Shown here piece after piece: positions 35,062 to 45,699 of a stretch of DNA of 64,000 bases. This DNA is from Sphaerulina vaccinii (lineage: Eukaryota; Ascomycota; Dothideomycetes; Mycosphaerellales; Mycosphaerellaceae), in contig JAKUDP010000008.1 of the NCBI GenBank assembly GCA_022570795.1, forward strand, positions 744,001 to 808,000, in the 5' to 3' direction. A model generated the notes under the pieces. That model searched no databases and was not told the origin of the DNA. It worked only from the letters and a program-made list of their open reading frames with translations. The position numbers and the translations under genes are program-made. Within the stretch, counting starts at the first letter, position 1; every line of letters starts with the position of its first letter.

Positions 35062-35872
35062 TGCTATTGCTCGTTGGAGTATTCAACTGATCGATGGAGT
35101 ACGTGAAGGACCAGCAAGAACCTATGGCAGTGGGACATCCAATGCTGCTGTCCTCCGCGACAAGACGACCTACCTGGACCGACTAGACCGACGAAACGCG
35201 GTACGAGCAAAACTCTTCACAGGCACGTTGCATAGCTCGATCATGTTGAGGGACTTTGGCACTGTACACTCACGAGAGCATGAGTAAAAGACCACCGGCG
35301 CCGCCAATGACGGACTACTTGAGACTGAACGGGATAATTCTCCGGATCTAATCTAATCAGATGGACTTCCTCGGCCCATGCCCGGCAGCTCGACATGATC
35401 GTCTCTCGCAGGGATCAGCAAGACACAGAAAAATCCTTTGGCGCAACCATTAGGAAAGGATATTCGTTGATGCAGGGGACCCTGCACCATTTGCTGTTTG
35501 CCAAGAGACGACTTTAGCGCCTTCTGGGTCCGCTAACGCTGAGGCTGCGGCTCATGTGGTGATGGCTATCCGATCATCTGATTGTTGAGAACATCGACCC
35601 ACTATGTGCAACATTCAGGATTGCACTCTTGTCATCACGCAGCTGAGACCAGTCCGGTGTTTCCTGCAAGGCAACATCCTGCACGAGCATGGTATTCTCG
35701 CTGGGTTCGGCAATTGAGCATTTGCTCATGGAATTCATGCATGGCAACTTTTCACGATGTCTAGCTTGAAGTGCCTGAGGTGAGGAGGAAGGGCACTTCG
35801 CACTCATCCTGCCCACCCAGACAAGTCAATCAACTCATTCTCGAATTTCTAGTCCTTACGATAGTCATCATC
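35062..35872. promoter_or_regulatory. Divergent promoter of NRPS and acyltransferase
   Basis: This 811-bp region separates two siderophore genes transcribed away from each other. It contains the shared element described separately (35345-35364) and a second half-copy, ATCTGATTG, at 35576-35584. Co-regulation by iron is the natural inference. Confidence 0.55.
35345..35364. promoter_or_regulatory. Palindromic GATA-type element, copy 1
   Basis: Reads GATCTAATCTAATCAGATGG. It contains TAATCAGATGG, close to the ATCWGATAA site established for SreA in Aspergillus. The same core recurs upstream of the MFS transporter, ABC transporter and SidA genes. Confidence 0.5.
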
Positions 35873-37156
35873 ATGGTCTCTGCTATCGATCCTCCCGTAG
35901 CAATCGAGCTCAGGCCTTCGGAGCTTAGCTTCAAACTCCCAGATGGCACGACTGTCATCTCCATTAGATCTTCGCAAAAGGCCGCCTTAAGTGCAGGCGA
36001 TTCGACATACCAAGTCTTCATGCAGGACAAGGAGATTGGAAGCTGGGTAGTTGACAAGAACGTCACGACGCGCGTCAGTCCAGCCCAAGTTCAGGACGAA
36101 AGAGCAGAGGTGGACTTCGTGCGTCAATTTGAGGCAGCAGCTGGAATCACAAATGCAAGTGAGTACAACGATAAGCAAGACAACGCTTCTGCTTTCGAAA
36201 AGCTGTGGATCAGCATATACGCCCTCTGGCTGCTGCTGCACGACTTGGATGTCATTCCGATTGTGATCGGTCCTCACGCTCCTGGCGAAGAGTACCTGGT
36301 CACCACTGGTCTCGCAGCGCCTTCTCCATTTGGTGCAACGATCGGCGATGATATCCAGCCAGATCGTGTCCTGTTACTCGCACGCGAACCTTTCTGGCAA
36401 GGAGCAGGCGCTCCAGATCGTCTAGATTGGCTACGAGCTCGTCCTGAAGCCAGCATTCCAGGGTTCAATGGCCGTCTCGGCGCGTTCGCCAGTCAGCAGT
36501 CGTTCACCCGCAAAGGCAACGTCTGCACGACACATCCTCTGCGTCCTCAAAAGCCTGCTCCTGGTACGGTACTCTACAGCCGCTACATCGTGGAACTAGG
36601 TCAACACCTGCAGATTGTCCACATCGATGCGACCAATCCATTGCATTTCGAGAGCTATTGCCGCTGGCAGAACTCAGATCGCGTCAACCACGGTTGGAAG
36701 GAACGTGGACCGGATAGCAAGCATTGGGCGTATCTAGAATCGCAACGCCTCGATCTTCACTCAATGTCATGCATCTTTCTGTGGGACGACGAGCCAGCCG
36801 GCTACACCGAGGTTGGGTGGGCTAAGGAGGACAACACTGCGCCTTTCGTCGCCTCGAACTGCAACATTCACATTGGAGAATTCGATCAGAACAGCCACGT
36901 CCTGGTCGGAGAAGAGAAGTTCCGAGGCGGCAAAAGATATCAAGCAGTAGCTACCAGCATCAAACATCTCTGTTTCCTCCGAGACCCCAGGACACAGCAG
37001 GTCATTGCGGAGCCAAGAGTGGACTTGCCGAGTGTGCCCATCCAGGCTCGATTCTTGCCACAGGAACGCAAGAAGCGCGTACAGCTGCCGCACAAGCACG
37101 CTGTACTCTTCGCGCTTCAACGAGATCGCTTCTTTCAGGAAGGACACTTTTATTAG
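35873..37156 (+). CDS. N5-hydroxyornithine acyltransferase (SidF/SidL/IucB-type GNAT)
   Basis: This single exon uses ATG 35873 (MVSAIDPPVAIELRPSEL); the frame is open further upstream but lacks an ATG. It gives 427 residues, in the size range of SidF and SidL. The C-terminal half carries the hydroxamate acyltransferase GNAT fold (Acetyltransf_8 type): FESYCRWQNSDRVNHGWKERG, KHWAYLESQ, and the acyl-CoA-binding region AGYTEVGWAKEDN. The family transfers acyl from CoA to the hydroxylated side-chain nitrogen of ornithine, giving the iron-chelating hydroxamate. SidF uses anhydromevalonyl-CoA in peroxisomes and SidL uses acetyl-CoA. The C-terminus here is EGHFY, not a PTS1 tripeptide, which favours a cytosolic SidL-like acetylation. 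It is divergent from the NRPS. Confidence 0.88.
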   Translation: MVSAIDPPVAIELRPSELSFKLPDGTTVISIRSSQKAALSAGDSTYQVFMQDKEIGSWVVDKNVTTRVSPAQVQDERAEVDFVRQFEAAAGITNASEYNDKQDNASAFEKLWISIYALWLLLHDLDVIPIVIGPHAPGEEYLVTTGLAAPSPFGATIGDDIQPDRVLLLAREPFWQGAGAPDRLDWLRARPEASIPGFNGRLGAFASQQSFTRKGNVCTTHPLRPQKPAPGTVLYSRYIVELGQHLQIVHIDATNPLHFESYCRWQNSDRVNHGWKERGPDSKHWAYLESQRLDLHSMSCIFLWDDEPAGYTEVGWAKEDNTAPFVASNCNIHIGEFDQNSHVLVGEEKFRGGKRYQAVATSIKHLCFLRDPRTQQVIAEPRVDLPSVPIQARFLPQERKKRVQLPHKHAVLFALQRDRFFQEGHFY

Positions 37157-38013
37157 TCGCCATTTACGTGGAAGAAGAAGCGAAGCAATTATATTAGTGT
37201 GAAGGAGATTATTTGATCGCAGATTGAAGAATTTGCTACATACGAACTCACAAAAGGTTCAGCATCACCTCGACTACATGGCATACACGTACTACCGCGT
37301 CACTTTCAGTCGAACTGCCTCTTCCTGTGGCGAGACCAGAGTCGTAATGTCAGCCGAAGGTGTCCACGACCACTGTTGTTCGTACTGGATGCCGAAGTCG
37401 CAGCAGTCGAGCGCTTGACAGTCCATTACTCCCACCTGAACCGAATGTTCTGTATACAGCATGCATCCACGTGGATTGATGAGCTGTAGCTTCGGAGATG
37501 GCGCTAGATGTATATGCCACCCTAGCCATCCCACGCGAGCATACGGCATAGATCGTCCTTGGCACACCAAAAAAAGTGGAAAAGCAGGGTTAGGAGACTA
37601 GGATCGTGAACTCATGATCTGATTGATTAGATTACAGCAGCTACGAATGTAGCACTCGCGCCGTCCGGCGGTCGGACTACCAACGACAAACGTTCATCGT
37701 ATTTAACCGAAGCTCAATCATGCTGTCGAAATCTGCCCTACCTCACACCACCCTCTGCTCTCTGCATTGGCCAAGACCGCCGCCATCGGAAGTGCGCAAA
37801 TCCTTTACCGCATTCGACTTGTTGCTGCTTCTTCCACGCCGCACCGAGAACCTATCCGCGCCCAGCACTTCCTGTGCAGGACTACTGCGAAGCCTACATC
37901 TACAGCAAGGTTTGCCGCCAGCATCCTGAACGCTACCTTCATCTTGGCGCCTTCGCTACTGCTATCAGTCACACTTTGCATCCATCGCCGACTACCTCAC
38001 TCAGGACGCCATC
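37157..38013. promoter_or_regulatory. Intergenic region with MFS transporter promoter
   Basis: This 857-bp region between the acyltransferase and the MFS transporter (both plus strand) holds the element at 37616-37635. A minus-strand frame at 37292-37570 shows no family features. No other gene is supported. Confidence 0.5.
37616..37635. promoter_or_regulatory. Palindromic GATA-type element, copy 2
   Basis: Reads GATCTGATTGATTAGATTAC, that is, ATCTGATT next to GATTAGAT. It is the inverted form of the core seen at 35345, and lies 0.4 kb upstream of the siderophore transporter ATG. Confidence 0.5.
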
Positions 38014-40001
38014 ATGGCTGTCAACGACGAATTGCCAGCCAGCGAACTTACGAAGACAAATGTATCTGCTTCCGCTGTCCAGAAGGGCGAGGGCAGTGAG
38101 TCCTTTGACCACGAACGAGACTTGACAAAGCCTCGCACCGTGGAGGCCCATGGCATCCACCAGCAAGCAGGTGTCACGAAAGTGGAGGCATTCAACAAGG
38201 CTCTGTATCAGTCTGGTCCCTCTGGCAAGATCTTGCTGTATTTGCTGGTTGTCTCACTCGGAGTGACAATGTTTGCATACGCACTTGATCAGGGCATCAC
38301 CTATCAGTTCAATGCAATCGCAGCTTCGGCTTACGAGAGCCACTCCTCGCTCGGTGCTGTCAACACCGCGACCGCTATCATTCGAGCCATCTCGAAGCCT
38401 TTCCTCGGCAAACTTGCCGATATCACCTCACGTCCGACGACCTACATTGTGGTGCTGGTCGTGTACATTGTCGGTTTCGTGGTAGCAGCTTCCTCCTCGT
38501 CTTTGGCGGCATATATTGTTGGAGCATCATTCACTGCTTTCGGGAAGTCTGGCCTGGATCTCCTCAGCGATATCATTGTGGGTGATTTGACTCCTCTGGA
38601 ATGGCGTGGATTCTGGGGTGGTATGCTGAGCACACCCTTTCTTATCACAACTTTCGCCAATGCCCAGATCTCCAAAGCCTTTATACCGGATAACTGGCGC
38701 TGGGGTCTTGGAATGTTCGCCATCATCATGCCAGTTTGTCTACTTCCAGCGATCATCACGCTCTACGCTATGCAGCACAAAGCAAAGAAGATGGGTATGG
38801 TCAGCATGGGGGACTCTGGTCTTGCTCGAAAGCAAGGTGTGGAAGTGAAGGGCGTGAAGCACTACATGGCTTTGGCTTATTCAGCTGCCATCGAGATGGA
38901 TCTGATCGGTCTTTTGCTTCTGGGTCTGTCATTCTCTTTAATTCTATTATGGCTCGACCTTGCCCCGGACGCGGACAACTCCTGGAGCAACCCTAGCATG
39001 ATTGCCATGCCCGTTATTGGGTTCGTCCTCCTTGGAGTCTTCATCGCATACGAGGCCCTTGTGGCATCTGTCCCTATTACGCCGAGACGGCTCCTGGTCA
39101 ACCGCGGGTTTCTAGCAGCCCTGATGGTGGACGTCTTCAACCAAATGGCTTCCTCCGTACGCAACAACTACTACTCTTCATACATTTACGTCATCAAGCC
39201 ATGGTCCAACGACACCTGGACCTACTTCATCGCCGTCACAACTCTGACACTTTGCTTCATGAGCCCAATCGGAGGCTTGATCCACAGAGCTACGCATCGC
39301 TACAAGACACTCATGGTCATCGGCGCCCTTTTGAAGTTGATTGGATATGGAGTCACGGTCACTGGTAACACATGGGGCACGACATCTACCGCACGCCTTT
39401 CTGTCAGCCAAGTCTTACTCGGTATGGGAGCATGGACAGTAATAGGCGCTCGAGTCGGCTCCCAGGCCTCTGTACCCCACCAGGATCTTTCGACGTGCAT
39501 CAGTGTTCTGTCTCTATGGAGTACCATGGCCTCTTCAATCGGCTCTACCATCGCAGCTGTTATCTGGCAGAACCGTATGCTGGGCTACATGCGTGAGGAG
39601 TGTCCAGCAGGGACTTCCGAGAAAGTTCTCGAGACGATCTATGGGTCTATCAAGACTCTCAAGACCAAATATGATTGGGAAGATCCGATCAGAAAGGGAG
39701 CCATCCTTGCATATGAGAGGACAAACGGCATTATCTTCACAACTGCGGTGGTACTGGCTGCTCTACCAGTTACCTTCAGCATGCTCATGCCAAGTAAGTT
39801 GTCACTCTTTGAACTCGTATCTCGCTTGAACCAGAAAGCTAACACTCGTTCTTTGCAGACTTTTACCTTGGCAAGCAACAAAACGCTGTTACGAACACTG
39901 GACTTGATGGAGAGGCTCTTGACGTTCCACTGCGCGACGTGAACAACACTAATGCAAGCATGTGGCAGAAGATCAAGAATGCATACTACAAGGAGAACTA
40001 G
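38014..40001 (+). CDS. MFS siderophore-iron transporter (Sit1/MirB-like)
   Basis: Two exons, 38014-39793 and 39859-40001 (intron of 65 bp, phase 1), give 640 residues. Splicing replaces a read-through tail with MPNFYLGKQQNAV, which is typical of fungal siderophore transporters and continues to WQKIKNAYYKEN. About 65 cytosolic residues precede the first helix. The protein then shows the 14-helix pattern of the SIT family, with the loop-motif region KPFLGKLADITSRP, the DLTPLEWRGFWGG segment and a large extracellular loop near YECPAG/EECPAGTSEKV. SIT proteins import ferri-siderophores by proton symport at the plasma membrane. The location between biosynthetic genes suggests it takes up the product of this locus, though members often accept several hydroxamates. 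It is likely induced by iron starvation. Confidence 0.92.
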
Positions 40002-40849
40002 AATATCGCACTACATGGCAAGAAGCAGATGAGGTTTAAAACTGGTCTCGATCAGCGAAGGCTGAGTAGCAGCAGTCACAGCCTGCTTTACTCTTGAGTC
40101 TACGACTCTCGTGATTTTAGACTATGTGCACAGCGACATCGAACGCAATATGTTCGATTTGCATCAATAGACAGGATCTGGCAGTACTCAGCGGCAAGGA
40201 CTAGGTTTCGCAGACGACTCACTCTCGAATATTGCATTCAGCTCCGAGCACGCAACACGCTCAGCACGGTCGATGCGGCCGCGTCTGTCTACGAGCACGA
40301 CTCCGAATTGTTCAGAGCAAAGTGGATCGATTGTAGCGACACCCCGGTTTGCTGAAGACGCACTACTTCACAGTAGTCTCCACGCCCCCCGTGTGGTCCA
40401 TTCCTTCCCGAATGATCTACATGGACATGGATGCAAGTGAGACATACCTTCGGGCGCTAGAAGAGCACGCTACTGAAGCACGCTACTTCTGTGACTAAAA
40501 GTTCGGGCAGCAAGGCTCGGTGTGCACACCGGTAATCTGATCATCAGTCGATCTAATCAAGCTATGGCATCCGTGTTACATACTCACATGCACTGCGTTG
40601 ACTTCGGAGTTGCTAGGGCTACAGCGTGTGGGATGCATCGTCATACCCTCAAAGCCATGCGACGACAATTCGAATGGAGTAACAGAATTTTCTCAATGCC
40701 GCAGAACTGTCTACCTCCACTCCATGAGGCTTGGCTGCGTTGCGGACATGTGAGGAAGCAGGTGCTAGACACAGACCGTATTCCTCAGGCACATCTATCC
40801 ATATTGTCGTCAATTGGACTGGCTCATCGATTCTCATCGATCCAGAATT
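40002..40849. promoter_or_regulatory. Intergenic region with ABC transporter promoter
   Basis: This 848-bp region carries the shared element at 40535-40562. A short frame at 40522-40947 overlaps the ABC start in another phase and is not supported. Confidence 0.5.
40535..40562. promoter_or_regulatory. GATA-type element, copy 3 (split)
   Basis: Contains ATCTGATCATCAG followed by GATCTAATCAAGC. Both half-sites match those of the other copies, but they are separated, so this is the weakest full match. It lies about 0.3 kb upstream of the ABC transporter ATG. Confidence 0.4.
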
Positions 40850-43800
40850 ATGGTAGCGCAGGAGACGCTTTCATATCCTACACGGAAATGGTATCGCAAA
40901 GTGCCATTCGTGTCCGACAAGTCCAATCGAACGCTTCTGGACAATGAAGGCAACAGACGTCTAACTCCGGAAGCCACAACGAATCTATGGAATCGACTGT
41001 TCTTCAACTGGCTCAACGAACTCATCGCACTTGGCTACTCGAGACCATATTCGAAGGAGGAGATATACCTCCTACCAGAATCTAGCGACTCTTCTCTATA
41101 CGCCGACACACTTGATGGCCATCTTGCAAGACTCCAAGCCAACGTAGCCAAGGATGGCAAGAAGAAGCATTTCAGTTCTCCAACCTGGCGACTGGCCAGA
41201 GCCATTAACGCCACAATCTTCACGTGGTTCTGGGTCGGCGGTTTAATCAAGCTGCTCGCAGACTCTGCCACGATCTGCTCACCTCTATTACTGCGAGCGA
41301 TCATCAGATTCTTATCAAAGTCGGAGACGAACCGCAACTCAGGCACACCAGAACCATCTCTCGGCGAAGGTGTGGGACTCTCCATTGGTCTGGGGGCTTT
41401 ACTCGCATTCGGTGTCATGGCCAATGTCCACGGCTTCTATCGAGGATACACGAGTGGTGTGTTGGTCAGAGGAGCTCTAATAAATTCACTCTTTCGTCGC
41501 ACTGTGGAGTTCTCGCCACTCGAGCGGACGAAGCATAATCTTCCAGCCAGCAGAATCGTCAGCTTGATCAGCACTGATGTCAGTCGTATCGACTTCGGTC
41601 TTGGCTACTTCTGGTCTTTCTGGACAGGTATCATTCAAATACTTATCTGTCTTGGTCTGGCCGTCTCGTCCCTTGGTCCCAGCGCTCTCGTGGGCTTTGG
41701 GCTAATAGCAGTTTTGGTACCAACCCAAAGCACTATTGGCAAACACCTATTCGTTCTGCGTAAGAGAAGTATGCCGTTCACGGACGCTCGACTCGCCGCG
41801 ATCAACCAGGCATTGGAGTCGATCCGCTTAGTCAAAGTCTACGCTTGGGAGGAGGCGATCTTGAGCAAGATCGGGGAGCATAGACATGATGAGCTTCGAT
41901 TACTGCGTAGTAGGCTTCTGCTGCGTGCTTTCAACATTGCGCTTTCTTTCAGTGTTCCAACGCTGGCCGCGGTGGTCAGCTTCGTCACATACGCAGCTCT
42001 CGGAAACGCGCTTGATGCAGCTGAGATCTTTTCGACACTCACTCTTTTCATGCTGTTGAGGACTCCTCTACAATTGCTACCGGTCGCTCTAGGTGCTATC
42101 ACCGATGCAGCGAGTGCCATTCAGCGACTCTCAGCCGTCTTCGATACTCCGGAACCTAGAGGCACCCTTCCGGTCGACGACACCTTGGAGAATGCATTTG
42201 AGCTGGACTCTGCTACTTTCTCCTATCGTGTGCATGACGACATGAATCACTCGGACAGGATTAACGAGAAAGTCCAAGTGGAAGAGGAGAAGCGAACGTT
42301 CGCTCTACAAGAACTCACTCTACATGTCAAACGCGGCGAACTCCTTGTCATAGTTGGTCCCGTCGGCTCTGGCAAATCCACAGTCTTGGGCAGTCTCGTA
42401 GGAGAGACGTGTTTCGAAAGTGGTAGAGCAGTCTTAGGCTCAGAGATCGCATACGCACCGCAACGGGCCTGGTTGAAAAGCGCTTCGATTCGCGAAAACA
42501 TTGTGTTCGGGCGTGACTGGGATCCCGAGCGATACCAAGAAGTGCTCGACGCGTGTTCTCTAGCTTCTGACCTGGCGATCTTCGCTGAAGGTGACCGCAC
42601 CATCATTGGCGAGAAGGGCTTGTCACTATCCGGCGGCCAACTACAGCGTGTTGCTCTTGCACGTACCATTTACAAGCCAAGCCGCCTTCTGCTTCTCGAC
42701 GATGTTTTCTCAGCTCTGGATGCTCAGGTGCAGACATTCGTGTTCGAGAAAGTCGTGCTCCAGCGAGCGCCAGGCACGGCTCTTGTACTAGTCACTCACT
42801 CATTACACCTTCTGCGTCACGCCGATCGTGTCTGCTGTTTGTCTGAAGGCAGGATAGCGGAGATGGGAACTTTTCCAGAGCTGATGCAGAAGCCAGGTGG
42901 CGAGATGAGAAGACTCGTGGAAGACTTTGCAAGCAGATCAGTAGCAGAGGCACAACGCGAGAAGGAGCGCATAGCAGAAGAGGAGGCTGCCCGAATTGCC
43001 AAAGGTGAATCTCTTACCAGAGAGGATGTCGCAGAGAAGCAAATGGTCGCAGTCGGCGACTCTACTATGCCTGAGAATGAAGCGGCCGCACCAAAGAAGA
43101 CAACAGTTGCTCCTGGAAAGAGCACGACCACCGGAAAAGCGATCATGCAAACCGAAGAACGATTCGTGGGCTCTGTCACAGCTCGTACGTACGTGGAGTA
43201 CATACGAAGAGGCAAGCCAGCAGTAACTCTGACCCTGTTTGCGATCTCCGTGCTCGTCTTCCAAGGCGGCAGTATTCTCAGCCCTCTGTGGCTGCAATGG
43301 TGGCAGGAAGACAAGTACGCCAACATCGAATCCGGCGTATACATGGGCGTATATGCAGCTCTTGGCATCTCTCAAGCCATAGGACTTCTATGTATGTCTT
43401 GCTCGTTCGGCTTCTTCATCTTCTACAGTGCCAGCCAGATACACGCCGATGCCGCTCGAAGCGTTCTCTTTGCGCCAATCTCATTCTTCGACACGACGCC
43501 ACTTGGGAGAATCATCGCTCGTTTCAGTAAGGATACTGACTCCATCGACAATGTTATCGGAGAAGCTTTCCGTATGCTGCTCAGTACTACAGCACAAGTC
43601 GTGGGTGCAGTTGTACTGATTTCGATGCTGCTACCATGGTTCTTGCTTGCAGTCTTCGTTGTACTCTGCATGTTCATCGTACTGGGCATGTACTATCGTC
43701 CATCGGCAAGGGAACTCAGGCGACTCGATGCTCTTTTACGCAGCCCGATCTATGAGCACATTACGGAATCATTGGCGGGTGTCATGGTCATCCGCTCCCT

Positions 43801-45040
43801 GGGAGCTCTCAAAACGACGGTCGACCGCAACACAAGCAATATCAACAGAGAGAATGCCCCATATTGGCTTTCAGTCGCCTGTCAGCGATGGTTCAGCGTT
43901 CGGCTAGATCTTCTCGGTGTCTGTCTTGTTTTGCTTGTGGGCATCATTGTTGTTGCCAATCGTGCTACTCTCTCGGCATCTCAGGGCGGTCTAGCTTTGA
44001 GCTATATCGTGACTGTGCAAAGTGTCTTCGGCTACATGATTCGCCAGTCTTCTGAGATCGAGAACAACATGAACGCGATAGAGCGATTGCTCTACTACTC
44101 GAATCAGGTGCCTCAAGAACCTCCACACAAGCAAATTGGTGATTCTCAGCTCGCAAGCCAGCACTGGCCAATAGCTGGTCATATCGAAATGAAGAACTTG
44201 GTCTTCACACATCGCAACGGCTTACCACCATCTCTCCGAGGCGTCGATATTGCCATACCTGCCGGAAGTCGCGTAGCGCTTGTCGGCCGCACAGGATCTG
44301 GCAAGAGTACTATGCTTGCAGCGCTTGTGAGGATGGGCGAGGTGACAGGTGGCAAGATCTTGATCGATGGCGTGGACACCAGCACCATTGGTCTGAACTT
44401 GCTTCGAAACAAGATTGCATTCATGCCGCAGGAGGCAGCTCTGCTCAACGGTACGCTGAGATACAATCTCGATCCATTTGGCGAGTACGACGACGCCGAT
44501 CTGTGGCGAGCTGTTCACCAAGTTGGTCTGGCGTTCACTTCAGCCACTGACTCGGAGAGCTCTTCGGGTGAAGTCAGCGATACCGAAGATGTCATCGGTG
44601 AGAAGGATATAAGGATTTCGAACAAAGGTGCGGCTCAGCACCATATGACTCTTGACACGAACATACTTGCTGAGCGCGGGAATCTGTCCTCCGGCCAACG
44701 TGCGCTCATTTCGCTTGCTCGTGCTCTGATAAAGCAAGCTTCGATCTTTGTCTTCGACGAGGCGACAGCAGCCATGGACATGGAGTCAGATCATCACGTT
44801 CAACAAGTTCTACGCGCCAATCTCAAGGACAAGACGACAATAATCGTTGCTCATCGCCTTGACTCTATCATTGGCAGCTCCGATATCATTTTCGTTATGG
44901 ACGAGGGCAAAGTAGCCCAAGCCGGTGCACCACTAGATCTGTATCGAGAAGGCGGCGGGCTCTTCCACACGCTGTGTAGCAATGCGGGCATAGCTGAGCA
45001 TGATATTGTAGCAGCGCATGAGCGCTTCCACAGCATCTGA
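40850..45040 (+). CDS. ABCC-type full ABC transporter of the siderophore locus
   Basis: This intronless gene uses ATG 40850 (MVAQETLSYPTRKW) and gives 1396 residues. The layout is TMD1-NBD1-TMD2-NBD2, as in short MRP/ABCC proteins without TMD0. TMD1 spans about 120-430. NBD1 has Walker A GPVGSGKST (~503), signature LSGGQLQRVALAR and Walker B LLLLDD. TMD2 spans about 770-1060. NBD2 has Walker A GRTGSGKST (~1145), signature LSSGQRALISLAR and Walker B FVFDE. In NBD1 the catalytic Glu is Asp (DD), so NBD1 is probably the degenerate site usual in ABCC transporters. The linker near 710-770 is charged and Ala/Lys/Thr-rich. It may export the siderophore, move it into vacuoles, or export breakdown products after iron release. 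It lies between the importer and SidA genes on the same strand. Confidence 0.93.
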   Translation: MVAQETLSYPTRKWYRKVPFVSDKSNRTLLDNEGNRRLTPEATTNLWNRLFFNWLNELIALGYSRPYSKEEIYLLPESSDSSLYADTLDGHLARLQANVAKDGKKKHFSSPTWRLARAINATIFTWFWVGGLIKLLADSATICSPLLLRAIIRFLSKSETNRNSGTPEPSLGEGVGLSIGLGALLAFGVMANVHGFYRGYTSGVLVRGALINSLFRRTVEFSPLERTKHNLPASRIVSLISTDVSRIDFGLGYFWSFWTGIIQILICLGLAVSSLGPSALVGFGLIAVLVPTQSTIGKHLFVLRKRSMPFTDARLAAINQALESIRLVKVYAWEEAILSKIGEHRHDELRLLRSRLLLRAFNIALSFSVPTLAAVVSFVTYAALGNALDAAEIFSTLTLFMLLRTPLQLLPVALGAITDAASAIQRLSAVFDTPEPRGTLPVDDTLENAFELDSATFSYRVHDDMNHSDRINEKVQVEEEKRTFALQELTLHVKRGELLVIVGPVGSGKSTVLGSLVGETCFESGRAVLGSEIAYAPQRAWLKSASIRENIVFGRDWDPERYQEVLDACSLASDLAIFAEGDRTIIGEKGLSLSGGQLQRVALARTIYKPSRLLLLDDVFSALDAQVQTFVFEKVVLQRAPGTALVLVTHSLHLLRHADRVCCLSEGRIAEMGTFPELMQKPGGEMRRLVEDFASRSVAEAQREKERIAEEEAARIAKGESLTREDVAEKQMVAVGDSTMPENEAAAPKKTTVAPGKSTTTGKAIMQTEERFVGSVTARTYVEYIRRGKPAVTLTLFAISVLVFQGGSILSPLWLQWWQEDKYANIESGVYMGVYAALGISQAIGLLCMSCSFGFFIFYSASQIHADAARSVLFAPISFFDTTPLGRIIARFSKDTDSIDNVIGEAFRMLLSTTAQVVGAVVLISMLLPWFLLAVFVVLCMFIVLGMYYRPSARELRRLDALLRSPIYEHITESLAGVMVIRSLGALKTTVDRNTSNINRENAPYWLSVACQRWFSVRLDLLGVCLVLLVGIIVVANRATLSASQGGLALSYIVTVQSVFGYMIRQSSEIENNMNAIERLLYYSNQVPQEPPHKQIGDSQLASQHWPIAGHIEMKNLVFTHRNGLPPSLRGVDIAIPAGSRVALVGRTGSGKSTMLAALVRMGEVTGGKILIDGVDTSTIGLNLLRNKIAFMPQEAALLNGTLRYNLDPFGEYDDADLWRAVHQVGLAFTSATDSESSSGEVSDTEDVIGEKDIRISNKGAAQHHMTLDTNILAERGNLSSGQRALISLARALIKQASIFVFDEATAAMDMESDHHVQQVLRANLKDKTTIIVAHRLDSIIGSSDIIFVMDEGKVAQAGAPLDLYREGGGLFHTLCSNAGIAEHDIVAAHERFHSI

Positions 45041-45573
45041 GCAATCTGGCAGCCAGACGGAGTTCAGTAGATACTGCGCACTCCTGAAGCATAGCATTTG
45101 TGAGCACATAGAAGTCAAAGAAGCGTTCAGTGCCAGTATCGTTCATGTGACCGTGCTCGTGATCATCTGACTTGGTGATCATACCAGCGAGAGCGAGCAT
45201 TTCCGTCTTTACAATTTCCTGCTGCTCTCGTACCTCGTCTCCCAGCGTAATAGCTTCCAAACGCCGACATACGGCCAATTCTTGCCTCCGGTAGATTCAG
45301 ACCAGGCTGTTGACGCATTGGGAATGCCGACAGTTGTGCGTTGTTGATGTGCCTCGTTTCAGCTCGCAATGACAAACTTCAAAGAAGATCGACATGTCGA
45401 TGCATGCATACAGTGGCTTCGCAGGAGGAGTGGATCGTGTGTATGAAGCTGTCCAGCGCTACTGCAACACATCCTTGTTCCTTGTCCATGACCACTTTCG
45501 CTCGGCTACTGGGGTCTGGGGACCACCGCATAGCGCTAGCAGTTCGTGCCGACTATCACAGGCCCCTGCAGCA

Positions 45574-45590
45574 GATGATTAGATAAAATC
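45574..45590. promoter_or_regulatory. GATA-type element, copy 4
   Basis: Reads GATGATTAGATAAAATC. ATTAGATAA differs from the SreA consensus ATCWGATAA at one position. It lies 0.4 kb upstream of SidA. Confidence 0.5.
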
Positions 45591-45681
45591 TTTCTTTTTT
45601 CCTTGGCTTCACCTAGACACCAGTCTAGTGGGTAGCTCGTGCTTTCTTGCTTATCAGCTGCAGGGTGACGTGGCCCTGCAT

Positions 45682-45699
45682 GATCTAATCAGATGAAAA
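45682..45699. promoter_or_regulatory. Palindromic GATA-type element, copy 5
   Basis: Reads GATCTAATCAGATGAAAA and holds the full palindrome ATCTAATCAGAT. ATCAGATGA is one base from ATCWGATAA. It lies 0.3 kb upstream of the SidA ATG. Confidence 0.55.
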
